Of a stretch of 64,000 bases of DNA, positions 26,331-35,092 are shown piece by piece. A program made the position numbers and the translations under genes. The notes under the pieces are model-generated. The model searched no databases and had not been told where the DNA came from. It saw only the letters and a list, made by a program, of their open reading frames with translations. Origin of the DNA: JARRNJ01 sp037385045 (GTDB lineage Bacteria > Pseudomonadota > Gammaproteobacteria > JASBUN01); contig JARRNJ010000001.1 of assembly GCA_037385045.1 (NCBI GenBank), forward strand, positions 7,270-71,269, read 5' to 3'. Position 1 is the first letter of the stretch, and every line of letters starts with the position of its first letter.

Positions 26331-27377
26331 TCAGTTGTTGAACAGCATGACGTCGGCCACCGCCTGCGCCCAGTTGGAAAACTGCGGCACCGCGAACAAC
26401 TCCTCGCCGATGGCACGGTGCATATCGGAAACCAGCATCACGCCCATCTCCCGCTGGGGAAAGCGGCCGGCGAAATCGAGAATATTGCCGATCACGGTGG
26501 CGGCGTCGTCGGTGTCCCGGGCTTTGATCGCCCGTCCCACCAGCGCCGATGCCACAGCGTATTGCAGGTCGATTTCGTTGGGTACCGGCATCGCTTCGCC
26601 GCGGGCGATGGCGTCGATATCCGGCAGCTTGTCCAGATTGTCAACGAAGGCCGCGGCCTCGATGCCGGCCGCCGGACCGACGCAGGCCTGCAGCGCACCG
26701 AGCAGCATCTCCCGGTGATCGCCGAACTTGTGCAGGGCCCGGTGCGCGAACTCCCACGACCGGGGCGACGGGAAAGCGGTCGGGTTGTGGGCCGGATCGA
26801 AATCGAACAGCAGCTCGGGGCGGAAGCGCAGGAAACCGATCAGGCGCTCGTCGATGGCGTGCTGGTAGGCCCATGCGACCCAGTCGTCGAGATTCACTTC
26901 CAGCTCGAAATGGGAAAAGCGGTTGGCCAGCGGCGCCGGCATGCTGTAGGTCACGCCGCGGTCGCCCTGGCGGTTGCCGGCGGCGAAAATCGCCCAACCG
27001 TCAGGCACCCGGTAGGCGCCGAGCCGCCGGTCCAGAATCAGCTGGTAGGCGGCGGCCGAAACGCTGGGCGGTGCGGAGGTGATTTCGTCCAGGAACAGGA
27101 TGCCTTCGGCGCCGTGCCGGTCCGCATCGGGAAGCATTGCCGGAACCGCCCATTCCACGTGTTCGCCGACCCGGAACGGGATCCCCCGCAGGTCACTGGG
27201 CTCCATCTGTGACAGGCGGATATCGATGACGGGGATGGCATGCTTCTCCCCCACCTGGGCCACGATTTGCGACTTGCCCACGCCGGGGGGGCCCCACAGC
27301 ATCACCGGCGTGTGATGCCCGCTGCGGGTGCTGAGGAACTCGCGCTCCAGAATGAGGAACAACTGTGCCGGGCGCAT
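26331..27377 (-). CDS. MoxR-like AAA+ ATPase
   Basis: A 348-residue AAA+ ATPase. Walker A is GPPGVGKSQI (residues 30-39), Walker B ILFLDEITSAP near residue 93, sensor-1 region WAIFAAGNRQGDRG near residue 128 and Arg-finger region PLANRFSHFEL near residue 150. It heads a two-gene unit with the DUF2201/VWA protein. MoxR ATPases remodel protein complexes with VWA adaptors, and the adjacent VWA gene is the likely partner. AT-rich DNA at 27380-27470 upstream probably contains the promoter, and a GGAGGCGG ribosome binding site precedes the ATG. Confidence 0.92.
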   Translation of the reverse strand: MRPAQLFLILEREFLSTRSGHHTPVMLWGPPGVGKSQIVAQVGEKHAIPVIDIRLSQMEPSDLRGIPFRVGEHVEWAVPAMLPDADRHGAEGILFLDEITSAPPSVSAAAYQLILDRRLGAYRVPDGWAIFAAGNRQGDRGVTYSMPAPLANRFSHFELEVNLDDWVAWAYQHAIDERLIGFLRFRPELLFDFDPAHNPTAFPSPRSWEFAHRALHKFGDHREMLLGALQACVGPAAGIEAAAFVDNLDKLPDIDAIARGEAMPVPNEIDLQYAVASALVGRAIKARDTDDAATVIGNILDFAGRFPQREMGVMLVSDMHRAIGEELFAVPQFSNWAQAVADVMLFNN

Positions 27378-27507
27378 ACCGCCTCCGTCTATACACTTAG
27401 TAAAAATACGGGAAAAAACCCAACTGCTTTAATAGGATATCAAAAAACATCCGCATTAGACGATTCTAATTTGGCGGACCCGCATCCATCCGGGAGTCCG
27501 GCGGGGT

Positions 27508-27942
27508 TCAGAGGCGCAGCGGCGCGAGGTGCCCGGCGCTGCGGAAGCGCCGGTAATCGGCGAGGATCAGTTGGTGGTCGAACACCAGCGAGGGCGGCCG
27601 GGCAGGATCGAACACATCGGCGGACTTGGCGTCGTCCCGGGCCCGCGGCACCCCGTGCGCCTCGCCCACGTACACCACGCTGACGGTATGTCCGCGCGGA
27701 TCCCGCTGCGGCGAGGAATAGACCCCCAACAACACCCTCAGGGTGACATCAAGGCTCGTCTCCTCCCGGGCCTCGCGGATTGCCGCCTGCTCCGCGGTTT
27801 CGCCCACGTCCACGAATCCGCCTGGCAGCGCCCAACCGAGGGGCGGGTTGCGCCGCTCGATGAGGACAATGGGCCGCCCGTCACGGTCCGGCAGCTCGAT
27901 GACGACATCGACGGTCAGCAGCGGCGTCACCGGTCTGCTCAT
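27508..27942 (-). CDS. NUDIX hydrolase
   Basis: A 144-residue Nudix pyrophosphohydrolase. The Nudix box GGFVDVGETAEQAAIREAREETS (residues 41-63) has every conserved residue (GX5EX7REUXEEXGU, with Ser in place of the last Gly position). The motif LGWALPGG just before it and the C-terminal HQLILADYRRFR resemble ADP-ribose or 8-oxo-GTP type Nudix enzymes, but substrate cannot be decided from sequence. It lies 48 bp downstream of hslR on the same strand. Confidence 0.92.
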   Translation of the reverse strand: MSRPVTPLLTVDVVIELPDRDGRPIVLIERRNPPLGWALPGGFVDVGETAEQAAIREAREETSLDVTLRVLLGVYSSPQRDPRGHTVSVVYVGEAHGVPRARDDAKSADVFDPARPPSLVFDHQLILADYRRFRSAGHLAPLRL

Positions 27943-27990
27943 GGCACCTCCCAGTCAACCTAGAACGCGGGCTGCAAACCGCGACGGGAA

Positions 27991-28398
27991 TCAGTCCTGG
28001 CTGCGGCGAAAGCGGATAATGTGCCGCCGGTCCCGCTTGCTGGGCCGTCCACGGGTCTGGGGTACGGCCGCCTGGGCCAGCTTGCGCTCTACGGCCAGGC
28101 GCTCCCGGGCCGCAATGCTGGCCTCGGTCTCTTCGTACAATTGCTGCGCAACCGGCGCCGGACCGCGGCGCTCCGACAGGTCACGGACGTGAACCACCGA
28201 TTCCAGCGCACCGCGCCGCACCCGCAGCTCGTCGCCGATGCGCACCGGGCGCGACGGTTTGCAGCGCTGACCGTTGACGTGCACGTGTCCGCCGTTGACC
28301 GCCTCTACCGCCAGCGCACGGGTCTTGAAGAACCGCGCGGCCCACAGCCACTTGTCGAGCCGCACCGATTCACCGGCGGTTGTGTCCGAAGCGCCCAC
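27991..28398 (-). CDS. hslR: Heat-shock ribosome-associated RNA-binding protein Hsp15 (S4 domain)
   Basis: A 135-residue S4-domain protein. The motif RLDKWLWAARFFKTRALAVEAVNGGHVHVNGQ is split over residues 13-44 and is the Hsp15 signature. Hsp15 binds free 50S subunits carrying stalled peptidyl-tRNA and helps recycle them after heat shock. The C-terminal basic tail (RGRPSKRDRRHIIRFRR) matches the family. It lies 11 bp after the bactofilin gene. With htpG a little upstream on the same strand, the locus holds two heat-shock functions, although a long gap and the bactofilin gene intervene. Confidence 0.94.
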   Translation of the reverse strand: MGASDTTAGESVRLDKWLWAARFFKTRALAVEAVNGGHVHVNGQRCKPSRPVRIGDELRVRRGALESVVHVRDLSERRGPAPVAQQLYEETEASIAARERLAVERKLAQAAVPQTRGRPSKRDRRHIIRFRRSQD

Positions 28399-28409
28399 CC
28401 TGGCCCATC

Positions 28410-28817
28410 CTAGGCGCCGGCTCCGCGGCGATCGCGAAAGTGCATCGGCTCCCCGTTGCCGGCCGTGGTCTGCACCTCTCCGTCACAGACGGCGCCCTCG
28501 GCGATAGAGATACTGGCGCCGCGGACATTGCCGCGAATCCCGGCGCTGGCAGCGAGTTCCAGGCGCTCGCGGGCATGAATCTCCCCTTCGACCTCACCGG
28601 CAACGATGACGTTGCGCGCATCGATCCTGCCATGCCAGCTGCCGCCGCGCTCGACCACCACCGTGGCTTCGAGCCGGCAGTCGCCCTCGATGCGGCCGTA
28701 TACGATACACCCGGCGTCGCCGGACACGGTCCCGGTGAACACGGTTCCCGCCGCCACAATGGTGGCGGACTGGCTGGCGCGGTCGCGCAGGCGGCGTTTG
28801 TCGACAGACGAGTTCAT
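28410..28817 (-). CDS. Bactofilin-family polymer-forming cytoskeletal protein
   Basis: A 135-residue protein built of repeating beta-strand turns (GTVFTGTVSGDAGCIVYGRIEGD, then further VEGEIHARERLELA and IRGNVRGASISIAEGAVCDG). This is the right-handed beta-helix of bactofilins, which form non-polar filaments at the membrane and affect shape, stalks or motility. There is no transmembrane segment. Its N-terminal tail is polar, unlike the membrane-targeting tail of Thermus bactofilin. It precedes hslR by 11 bp, so cotranscription is likely. Function here is not determined. Confidence 0.9.
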   Translation of the reverse strand: MNSSVDKRRLRDRASQSATIVAAGTVFTGTVSGDAGCIVYGRIEGDCRLEATVVVERGGSWHGRIDARNVIVAGEVEGEIHARERLELAASAGIRGNVRGASISIAEGAVCDGEVQTTAGNGEPMHFRDRRGAGA

Positions 28818-28947
28818 CGGTTTGAGTCCCTTGGTTGCACTGGCGCGGGCCGCACCTTCAGGCCTGCTGGCCCTTGAACGCCGGAGGGGGCCAGTCTAAC
28901 GCATTCGGTGCCCATGGGAAGCACGGCGCCGCACCTTGGCGGCCATA

Positions 28948-30834
28948 TCAGTCGGCCAGAGTCAGGAGCAGCTGATTGAGGCGGTGCACGAACGCGGCCG
29001 GGTCTTCCAGCTGCCCGCCTTCGCTCAGCAACGCCTGCTCGAACAACAGGCCGCTCCAATCGCCGAAGCGCTGCTCGTCCTGCACTTCCCCGAGCCGCTT
29101 CACCAGCGGGTGCTGCGGGTTGATCTCCAGGGTCGGCTGCGCCGACGGCACGTCATGACCCGCCTGCTTGAGCAGCTTCTGGAAGCTCACCGCCATGTCG
29201 TGCTCTTCCACCACCAGGCAGGACGGCGAATCGGTCAGACGGTGGCTGATGCGCACTTCCTTGACCCGTTCGCCAAGGCTGTCTTTCATGCGCCGCAACA
29301 GATCCTTGTGCTCGTCCGCGGCCTTCTCGATTTCCTGTTTCTCTTCCTGTCCTTCCAGGTCGCCCAGATCGAGGGCGCCTTTGGCGACATGCTGCAGCTT
29401 CTTGCCCTCGAACTCCGCCAGGTGGGAGATCATCCATTCGTCGACGCGCTCCGAGAGCAGCAGCACCTCGATGCCCTTGTTGCGGAAGACCTCCAGATGG
29501 GGACTGTGCTTGGCGGCGGTGAAGCTGTCTGCGGTGATGTAGTAGATCTTGTCCTGGCCTTCGGCCATGCGCGAGACATAGTCCTCCAGGGACACGTTCT
29601 GCTCGTCACCTTCATTGTGCGTGGAGGCGAAGCGCAGCAGCTTGGCCAGGCGATCGCGGTTGGCAAAGTCCTCGCCCAGGCCCTCTTTCATCACCGGGCC
29701 GAACTCCTGCCAGTACGAGCGGTACTGCTCCGGCGCGTCCTTGGCCATGGCCTCGAGCGCGCCCAGGATGCGCTTCACCGAAGCGGCGCGGATGGTGTCG
29801 ATCATGCGGTTGTGCTGCAGCAGTTCCCGCGACACGTTCAGCGGCAGGTCGTCGGAGTCCACTACCCCGCGGATGAAGCGCAGGTAATTGGGCATCAGCT
29901 GGGCGGCATCATCCATGATGAACACCCGGCGCACATAGAGCTTCACCCCGTGGCGCCGCTCCCGGTCCCAGATATCGAACGGCGCCCGCTTGGGAATGTA
30001 GAACAGGGTCGTGTACGCCTGGGTGCCCTCCACATGATTGTGGAGATGCAGCAGCGGGTCGTCGAAGTCATGGGCGACGTGTTTGTAGAACTCGGCGTAT
30101 TCTTCGCCGGTAATCTCGTTCTTCGGTCGGGCCCACAGCGCCGCCGCCTGATTGACCACCTCCTCCTCGTCCTTCTTCTCCTCGTCGGTGGAGGGCATCA
30201 GGATCGGCAGGCTGATGTGATCGGAGTAGGTCTTGATGATATGGCGCAGGCGGAATGCATCGAGGAATTCCTCCTCGCCTTCCTTGAGGTGCAGCACCAC
30301 CTCCGTGCCGCGGGCCTGGCGTTCAACGGTCTCGAGCGTGTAGGCGCCCCCACCGTCCGACTCCCAGCGCACGCCGTGCTCCGGTCCGAGGCCGGCGCGG
30401 CGTGTGGTCAGGGTGACGCGGTCGGCGACAATGAAAGACGAATAGAAGCCGACACCGAACTGGCCGATCAGCTTTGCATCTTTGGCCTGGTCCCCGGTGA
30501 GGGATTGGAAGAAGTGCTGGGTACCCGACTTGGCTATCGTGCCGATGTTCTCCATCACCTCGGCGCGGTTCATCCCGACGCCGTTGTCGGTGATCGTCAC
30601 CGTGCGCTGTTCCTTGTCGAAGCTGACGTGAATCGCCAGGTTCGAATCACCTTCGTAAAGACCGTCGTCGGTCAGGGCCTCGAAGCGCAGCTTGTCGCAG
30701 GCGTCCGAGGCGTTGGAGATCAGCTCGCGGAGAAAGATCTCCTTGTTCGAATACAGGGAGTGGATCATCAGGTGCAGCAGCTGCTGCACCTCGGTCTGGA
30801 AATCCAGCGTTTCCCGGTGGGCTTCAACACTCAT
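28948..30834 (-). CDS. htpG: Molecular chaperone HtpG (Hsp90)
   Basis: The bacterial Hsp90, 628 residues. The GHKL ATPase domain has the motifs LRELISNASDACDKLRFE, DNGVGM and GQFGVGFYSSFIVADRV, and is followed by the middle and C-terminal dimerisation domains. The start at 30834 (MSVEAHRETLDFQTEV) is supported by AAAGGAG eleven bases upstream and by the family N-terminus. The open frame extends 177 codons further upstream without homology. A heat-shock sigma-32 promoter lies about 65 bp before the start. Usual length is about 624-635, so it is intact. Confidence 0.98.
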   Translation of the reverse strand: MSVEAHRETLDFQTEVQQLLHLMIHSLYSNKEIFLRELISNASDACDKLRFEALTDDGLYEGDSNLAIHVSFDKEQRTVTITDNGVGMNRAEVMENIGTIAKSGTQHFFQSLTGDQAKDAKLIGQFGVGFYSSFIVADRVTLTTRRAGLGPEHGVRWESDGGGAYTLETVERQARGTEVVLHLKEGEEEFLDAFRLRHIIKTYSDHISLPILMPSTDEEKKDEEEVVNQAAALWARPKNEITGEEYAEFYKHVAHDFDDPLLHLHNHVEGTQAYTTLFYIPKRAPFDIWDRERRHGVKLYVRRVFIMDDAAQLMPNYLRFIRGVVDSDDLPLNVSRELLQHNRMIDTIRAASVKRILGALEAMAKDAPEQYRSYWQEFGPVMKEGLGEDFANRDRLAKLLRFASTHNEGDEQNVSLEDYVSRMAEGQDKIYYITADSFTAAKHSPHLEVFRNKGIEVLLLSERVDEWMISHLAEFEGKKLQHVAKGALDLGDLEGQEEKQEIEKAADEHKDLLRRMKDSLGERVKEVRISHRLTDSPSCLVVEEHDMAVSFQKLLKQAGHDVPSAQPTLEINPQHPLVKRLGEVQDEQRFGDWSGLLFEQALLSEGGQLEDPAAFVHRLNQLLLTLAD

Positions 30835-30898
30835 GGTTCTCGATTCTCCTTTCGCCGCGGCGGGGCCGTCGGCTCCCGTAGATCGCTTCACCGGCAAC

Positions 30899-30927
30899 GG
30901 ATGGGGGCACAAACGACGATTTTCAAC
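30899..30927 (-). promoter_or_regulatory. Sigma-32 heat-shock promoter of htpG
   Basis: On the minus strand GTTGAAA (30921-30927) is followed after 14 bp by CCCCATCC (30899-30906). The sigma-32 consensus is CTTGAAA, 11-16 bp, CCCCATnT. The match is near perfect, and the position gives a leader of roughly 60 nt before the htpG ATG. Confidence 0.88.
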
Positions 30928-30941
30928 CCAACCGGCGGCGC

Positions 30942-31427
30942 CTATTTCTCGGCCGCCCCCTCGTGGGCCAACAGCCAGCGTTTGCGCGCGAGCTCGGGTC
31001 CCTCCGTCTGCCCGCCAAAGCCGCCGATGCCGGTACGCGCCACCACCCGATGACAGGGCACCACCACCGGTACGGGATTGGCACGGCAGGCTGCGCCGAT
31101 CGCCCGCGGTGCGCTGCCGAGTTCCCGCGCCAGATCGCCGTAGGTGCGGGTGCGCCCCGGCGGGATGGCACGCAACGCGCTCCAGACCCGCTGCTGGAAC
31201 GGGGTTCCCTGCAGATCCAGCGCCAGCCTGAACCGATAGCACGGATCGCGCTCGTAGGCCTGCAGCTGGCGCGCCACTTCCTGAGCGAAATCGTCGGAGG
31301 GCGCCAGCAGCGCGGCATCGGCACCCAGAAAATCGATGGCCTGCAGGCGGCCTGCGGCGGTGCATACGCCCAGGCGCCCGTAGGGCGCCGCGATCACCGC
31401 CTGATACCGGTGCGCCCCGGGCTTCAT
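30942..31427 (-). CDS. ogt: Methylated-DNA--protein-cysteine S-methyltransferase
   Basis: A suicide DNA-repair protein that takes alkyl groups from O6-methylguanine. The 161-residue protein contains the active-site motif PVPVVVPCHRVV, with the helix-turn-helix and Arg-finger region GTPFQQRVWSALRAIPPGRTRTYGDLA upstream, and the C-terminal IGGFGGQTEGPELARKRWLLAHE. It has no AdaA domain, so it is a stand-alone Ogt/AGT. The ATG at 31427 overlaps the upstream TPR gene in an ATGA arrangement, indicating translational coupling. Confidence 0.94.
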   Translation of the reverse strand: MKPGAHRYQAVIAAPYGRLGVCTAAGRLQAIDFLGADAALLAPSDDFAQEVARQLQAYERDPCYRFRLALDLQGTPFQQRVWSALRAIPPGRTRTYGDLARELGSAPRAIGAACRANPVPVVVPCHRVVARTGIGGFGGQTEGPELARKRWLLAHEGAAEK

Positions 31428-33256
31428 TTCACCGCGCCGGCCTCCTTGCCCGATCCGGCGGGCTCCGTCCCGGCCGGGTGCAGCCACAGCTGCTGCAGTT
31501 TGCTGTTGAGCACCGCCCGTCGGCTGGGGTCCTTGGTCGCCTTCAGCAGCTGCAGGTAGATGGTACGGGCATCGTGGTACAACCCGGCCTTGGTCAACGC
31601 CTCGGCCGCCTGGTAGCGGGCGGTCTGCCCCCAGGGATCCATGGCTTTCGGGTCCACCAGACCCGCCGAGCGCAGGTAAAGACGCGCTGCTTGCTCATAG
31701 TTGCCCAGGGCTTTGTAGGAATCGGCGGTCCAGTACAGGACTTCGCGGTGCAGCTGGGGCTTGTGCCCCTTCAGCGGCAGACTGCGAAACAGCGCAATGG
31801 CGTCCTTGTTGCGACCCACGCTTTGCAGGTCAAACAACACCTGCATCAGGCGGTCGATCTGCTTGCGCGGCATCTTGCGATTGCGCTCCAGCAACTGCTT
31901 CAGGGCCTGGACGCCGGCATCGTAGTTGCCGCCCATAATCAGGATGCGCGCCCGGCGCATGTGCCAGAACAGTCTGTCGGCCCCTTTCGGCGGCGTGTCG
32001 AGATCGCCCATCAGGCGTGCGGCCAGTTTGATATCGGCATGGGCCAGAGCGTCATCCACCAATTTGCGGCGCACTGCGGTCGGCAGCTGGCTGGCCCGTC
32101 CGTAGGGATTGGAATGCAGATACAAAGCATGCAGCAAGGCGATGCCACCCTTGCCATCGGCGATCGCGCCGGCGAACTGTTCGTGGCCCAGCTGGCGACC
32201 GCCCGGGCTGGCGCCTTTTACCGCCAGTACCGCGAACAACGCCCGTGCGCCCACCGGGTCCTTCTTCCTGCGTTTTGTGGCCGCGTCGTACCAGTCCTCG
32301 TCGCGGCCGATCAGCAACTGCATCCGGTTGCCCAACGCTTCGCCGTACTTGAGGTAGGCCTGCCACAACTGATCCCCGGTAACCGCAAACAGATGGTCGC
32401 CGCCAGCGCCCGCCGGCACGGCTTCCAGGGCGTGGGACAGCGCCTCGATATCGGCTTCCGGATCTCCGGCCCGGCGCGCCGCCTCGGCGGCCACCACCCA
32501 CATGCGATAGGCGTCCAAAGCGCTGATGCGTTTGCCGCGGGCGCCGCGCGCCGACCAGCGATGAACCATGCGCGGTGAATCCGCGCCGCTGCGCAGCCGC
32601 GCGAGATAGTAAAGAGCACGCGCCTCGGGGTCCTTGTCGCCCTTGAGCAGGCGCCAGGCCTCGCCCGGGCGCCCGCCGCGCAGCAGCACCCGCGCCTGCA
32701 ACCGGCGCCAGGCGGCGTCGCCGGCACCGTAATCCTGCTGATACCGCAGCATGGCGGTCCGCGCATCCTCGACATCGCCCCCGTCCAGATAGGCGCGGAT
32801 CACCAGGCGGCGCCAGCGCGCCAGGACATCGGACGACACGTTGCGGCCGTACTCCCAGATCAGCTGGCGCAGCGGACTCAAGGCGGCCTGCCCCCGGCCC
32901 TGGGCGATGTAGGCCGAGGCCAGCTGTTCACGAGCCCATTGGATGAAATCGTCGTTCAGCCCGCCCGGCAACGCGGACAGGCGCGCGACGATCGCCGCCC
33001 AGTCGCGGCTGTCGCGGTAAAGGGCGATGCGCCGGCGCTCCCAGCGCATCCAGCCGGGCGCATCGGTCCCGGGATCGGGCTGCTCGCGGTCCATGAAATG
33101 CAGCGCCAGACGCGGCGCGCCCTCCTGAGCCAGCGCCACGACCCGCGCCAGTTCGTCGGCCGCGGCCGGATGCTGCGGCATCGCCAGCGCCACGCACGCG
33201 GCCCAAAGGCAGATCCGCAGGCGCGCGCGCCGTTTCACGGTGTGAGGTGCAGTCAT
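31424..33256 (-). CDS. Exported TPR-repeat protein of unknown function
   Basis: A 610-residue protein with an N-terminal signal peptide (basic KRRAR, hydrophobic core, cleavage near PAAADEL at about residue 30), so it is expected in the periplasm. The rest is helical with TPR-like pairs throughout, clearest in the C-terminal third (DAGVQALKQLLERN, KDAIALFRSLPLKG, NYEQAARLYLRSAGL, LYHDARTIYLQLL). I see no catalytic domain; a lytic transglycosylase domain was looked for and is absent. Such all-TPR exported proteins often act as assembly scaffolds in the envelope. Its last four bases overlap the ogt start. The start was placed at the ATG that begins the signal peptide. Confidence 0.8.
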   Translation of the reverse strand: MTAPHTVKRRARLRICLWAACVALAMPQHPAAADELARVVALAQEGAPRLALHFMDREQPDPGTDAPGWMRWERRRIALYRDSRDWAAIVARLSALPGGLNDDFIQWAREQLASAYIAQGRGQAALSPLRQLIWEYGRNVSSDVLARWRRLVIRAYLDGGDVEDARTAMLRYQQDYGAGDAAWRRLQARVLLRGGRPGEAWRLLKGDKDPEARALYYLARLRSGADSPRMVHRWSARGARGKRISALDAYRMWVVAAEAARRAGDPEADIEALSHALEAVPAGAGGDHLFAVTGDQLWQAYLKYGEALGNRMQLLIGRDEDWYDAATKRRKKDPVGARALFAVLAVKGASPGGRQLGHEQFAGAIADGKGGIALLHALYLHSNPYGRASQLPTAVRRKLVDDALAHADIKLAARLMGDLDTPPKGADRLFWHMRRARILIMGGNYDAGVQALKQLLERNRKMPRKQIDRLMQVLFDLQSVGRNKDAIALFRSLPLKGHKPQLHREVLYWTADSYKALGNYEQAARLYLRSAGLVDPKAMDPWGQTARYQAAEALTKAGLYHDARTIYLQLLKATKDPSRRAVLNSKLQQLWLHPAGTEPAGSGKEAGAVK

Positions 33257-33267
33257 GGACTTCGGCC

Positions 33268-33305
33268 AAAAAAATGCGGGTGTTCCGCGACGGAACACCC
33301 GCATT
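33268..33305 (-). terminator. Rho-independent terminator of the rpsP-rimM-trmD-rplS operon
   Basis: A 15-bp perfect stem (33273-33287 with 33291-33305, 3-nt loop). On the minus strand it is followed by seven T residues (complement of 33268-33274). It lies about 40 bp after the rplS stop codon and just before the start of the TPR gene. Confidence 0.95.
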
Positions 33306-33347
33306 GTAGGATCAAGCACGACCGGCGAACAGAGCCGGGGCCCACGT

Positions 33348-33704
33348 TCAGTTGCTGCGCGTGAGCTTTTCCTTGATGCGCGCGGCACGGCCCTGCAGCT
33401 CCCTTAGATAATAGAGCTTGGCGCGGCGCACGTCGCCGCGGCGCTTGACGACGATCGACTCCACCGCCGGACTGTAGGTCTGGAACACGCGTTCCACACC
33501 TTCGCCGTGGGAAATCTTGCGTACCGTGAACGCGGAATTGAGGCCGCGGTTGCGCTTGGCGATGACCACGCCCTCGAAGGCCTGCAGCCGTTCGCGGCTG
33601 CCTTCGACCACCTTCACGTTGACGACCACGGTGTCGCCGGCTCCGAAATCCGGAACCTCGCGGTTCATCTGCTCCTTCTCGAGCTCTTCGATAATGTTGC
33701 TCAT
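33348..33704 (-). CDS. rplS: 50S ribosomal protein L19
   Basis: A 118-residue ribosomal protein at the 30S/50S interface. The family signature is RSAFTVRKISxGEGVERxF-like, here NSAFTVRKISHGEGVERVF, with VVKRRGDVRRAKLYYLRELQGRAARIKEKL at the C-terminus. The start at 33704 gives MSNIIEELEKEQ, as in other gammaproteobacteria. It is the last gene of the rpsP operon and is followed by a strong terminator. Confidence 0.98.
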   Translation of the reverse strand: MSNIIEELEKEQMNREVPDFGAGDTVVVNVKVVEGSRERLQAFEGVVIAKRNRGLNSAFTVRKISHGEGVERVFQTYSPAVESIVVKRRGDVRRAKLYYLRELQGRAARIKEKLTRSN

Positions 33705-33726
33705 GACCAACCCCTTGATACTTGAT

Positions 33727-34479
33727 TCAATCCCGTTCGCCGGTGTCTCGCTCGGCGATGAACTCGCGTAACAACCGCTCCTGCTCTTCGGTCAAGCGCA
33801 GCCCCTGCAACAGCTCCGGCCGTCTCAACAATGTCCGCCCCAGGGCCTGCTTGTGCCGCCACCGGGCGATGGCCTCGTGGTCACCGCTGAGCAGCACTCC
33901 GGGCACGCGGCGGCCTTCGAACACCTCCGGCCGCGTGTAATGCGGATAGTCCAGCAGCCCGTCCATGAACGAATCCTGCTGGGCCGAATCCTCGTCGCCC
34001 AACGCCCCCGGCAGCTGCCGGGTCACCGCGTCGACGATCACCAATGCCGCCAGCTCGCCGCCGCTCAACACGTAGTCGCCGATCGACCATTCCTGGTCGA
34101 CCTCGGCCTGAACCAGCCGTTCGTCGACCCCTTCGTAGCGGCCGGCGACCAGAATCAGCCCCGGCAAACCCGCCAGGTACTGCACCCCCTGCTGGTCCAG
34201 CCGGCGCCCCTGGGGGCTGAGGTAGATCACCGGCGTGCCGGGTCGCGCCCGACAGCGCGCCGCGGCAATGGCGTCGCGCGCCGGCTGCACCTTCATTACC
34301 ATGCCCGGACCGCCGCCGTAGGGCCGGTCATCGACCGTGCGGTGGCGGTCATGGGCGAAGTCCCGGGGATTCCAGGCCTGGACCTGGATCACCCCGCTGT
34401 CCCGGGCCCGGCCGACGACACCGAAACCCGCCAGCGTCTCCACCATTTCCGGAAACAACGTAACGACGTCGATTCTCAT
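33727..34479 (-). CDS. trmD: tRNA (guanine-N1)-methyltransferase TrmD
   Basis: A SPOUT methyltransferase of 250 residues that makes m1G37 in tRNAs reading CNN codons, which prevents frameshifting. The trefoil-knot SAM site is visible as YLSPQGRRLDQQ, GRYEGVDERL and IGDYVLSGGELAALVI. The catalytic Asp lies in LGDEDSAQQDSFMDGLLDYPHYTRPE. The start at 34479 gives MRIDVVTLFPEM, the canonical N-terminus. It lies between rimM and rplS in the conserved order. Confidence 0.98.
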   Translation of the reverse strand: MRIDVVTLFPEMVETLAGFGVVGRARDSGVIQVQAWNPRDFAHDRHRTVDDRPYGGGPGMVMKVQPARDAIAAARCRARPGTPVIYLSPQGRRLDQQGVQYLAGLPGLILVAGRYEGVDERLVQAEVDQEWSIGDYVLSGGELAALVIVDAVTRQLPGALGDEDSAQQDSFMDGLLDYPHYTRPEVFEGRRVPGVLLSGDHEAIARWRHKQALGRTLLRRPELLQGLRLTEEQERLLREFIAERDTGERD

Positions 34480-34513
34480 GCTGCCGATCCGCCGCCCGTC
34501 CACGGCACCGCGT

Positions 34514-35026
34514 TCAGAAATCCGGATCCCAGTCCACCTGAATCAGGCCCTGTTCCAGATCCACGTCCTTGACGACGTCGCCCCGCAGGTAGGGGATCAA
34601 CCGTTCCCGCTCCCCGCGCACCACCAGCACGTCGTTGGCGCCCGTTTCCAGCAGATGGTCCACCGTTCCCAGGTCGGCGCCGCCGGTGGTCACCACCCGC
34701 AGGCCCTCCAGGTCGGACCAGTAGTACTCATCCGGCTTCAGCGCCGCCAGCTGGTCACGGCGCACGGCAATCTCGGCCCCCACCAGCGCGCTGGCGGCAT
34801 CGCGATCGTCAACGCCTTCGAGCCGGGCAATCACGCCCTTGCCGTGACGCTGCCCTTCGGCGACTTCCATGGCCTGCCATTGGTCCGCAGCCCGCACGTA
34901 CCAGGGCCGGTACTGCAAAATGTTCTCTCTCGGGTCGGTGCTCGAGAACACCTTCACCCAACCCCGCACGCCGAACAGGCCGGAAATCCGGCCCATGGTG
35001 ATCAGCTTGCCCGGCTGCTGCGCCAT
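34514..35026 (-). CDS. rimM: Ribosome maturation factor RimM
   Basis: A 170-residue 30S assembly factor that helps fold the 16S rRNA head with S19. The N-terminal RimM domain begins LITMGRISGLFGVRGWVKVFSSTDP. The C-terminal PRC-barrel is seen as YYWSDLEGLRVVTTGGADLGTVDHLLETGANDVLVV, ending with IPYLRGDVVKDVDLEQGLIQVDWDPDF. The length and both domains match the family. It lies 66 bp after rpsP and 34 bp before trmD. Confidence 0.98.
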   Translation of the reverse strand: MAQQPGKLITMGRISGLFGVRGWVKVFSSTDPRENILQYRPWYVRAADQWQAMEVAEGQRHGKGVIARLEGVDDRDAASALVGAEIAVRRDQLAALKPDEYYWSDLEGLRVVTTGGADLGTVDHLLETGANDVLVVRGERERLIPYLRGDVVKDVDLEQGLIQVDWDPDF

Positions 35027-35092
35027 AAGACTCGCGCCGTCGCCCGTTGGAAGCCTGCCCGCGCGGGGCGCCCGAGCACGCCGGCCCTGCGG

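Noticed and set aside
28936..31053. A 705-codon open frame antisense to htpG, and other long antisense frames (for example opposite parC at 57222-58688, parE at 59105-60895, ffh at 35540-37033, the diguanylate cyclase at 21557-23050).
   Set aside because: Their protein sequences have no motifs and mirror conserved genes on the other strand. High GC in third positions keeps antisense frames open.
31424..33256. Soluble lytic transglycosylase assignment for the exported TPR protein.
   Set aside because: The helical superhelix is similar in style, but no SLT catalytic Glu motif or lysozyme-like domain is present at the C-terminus.
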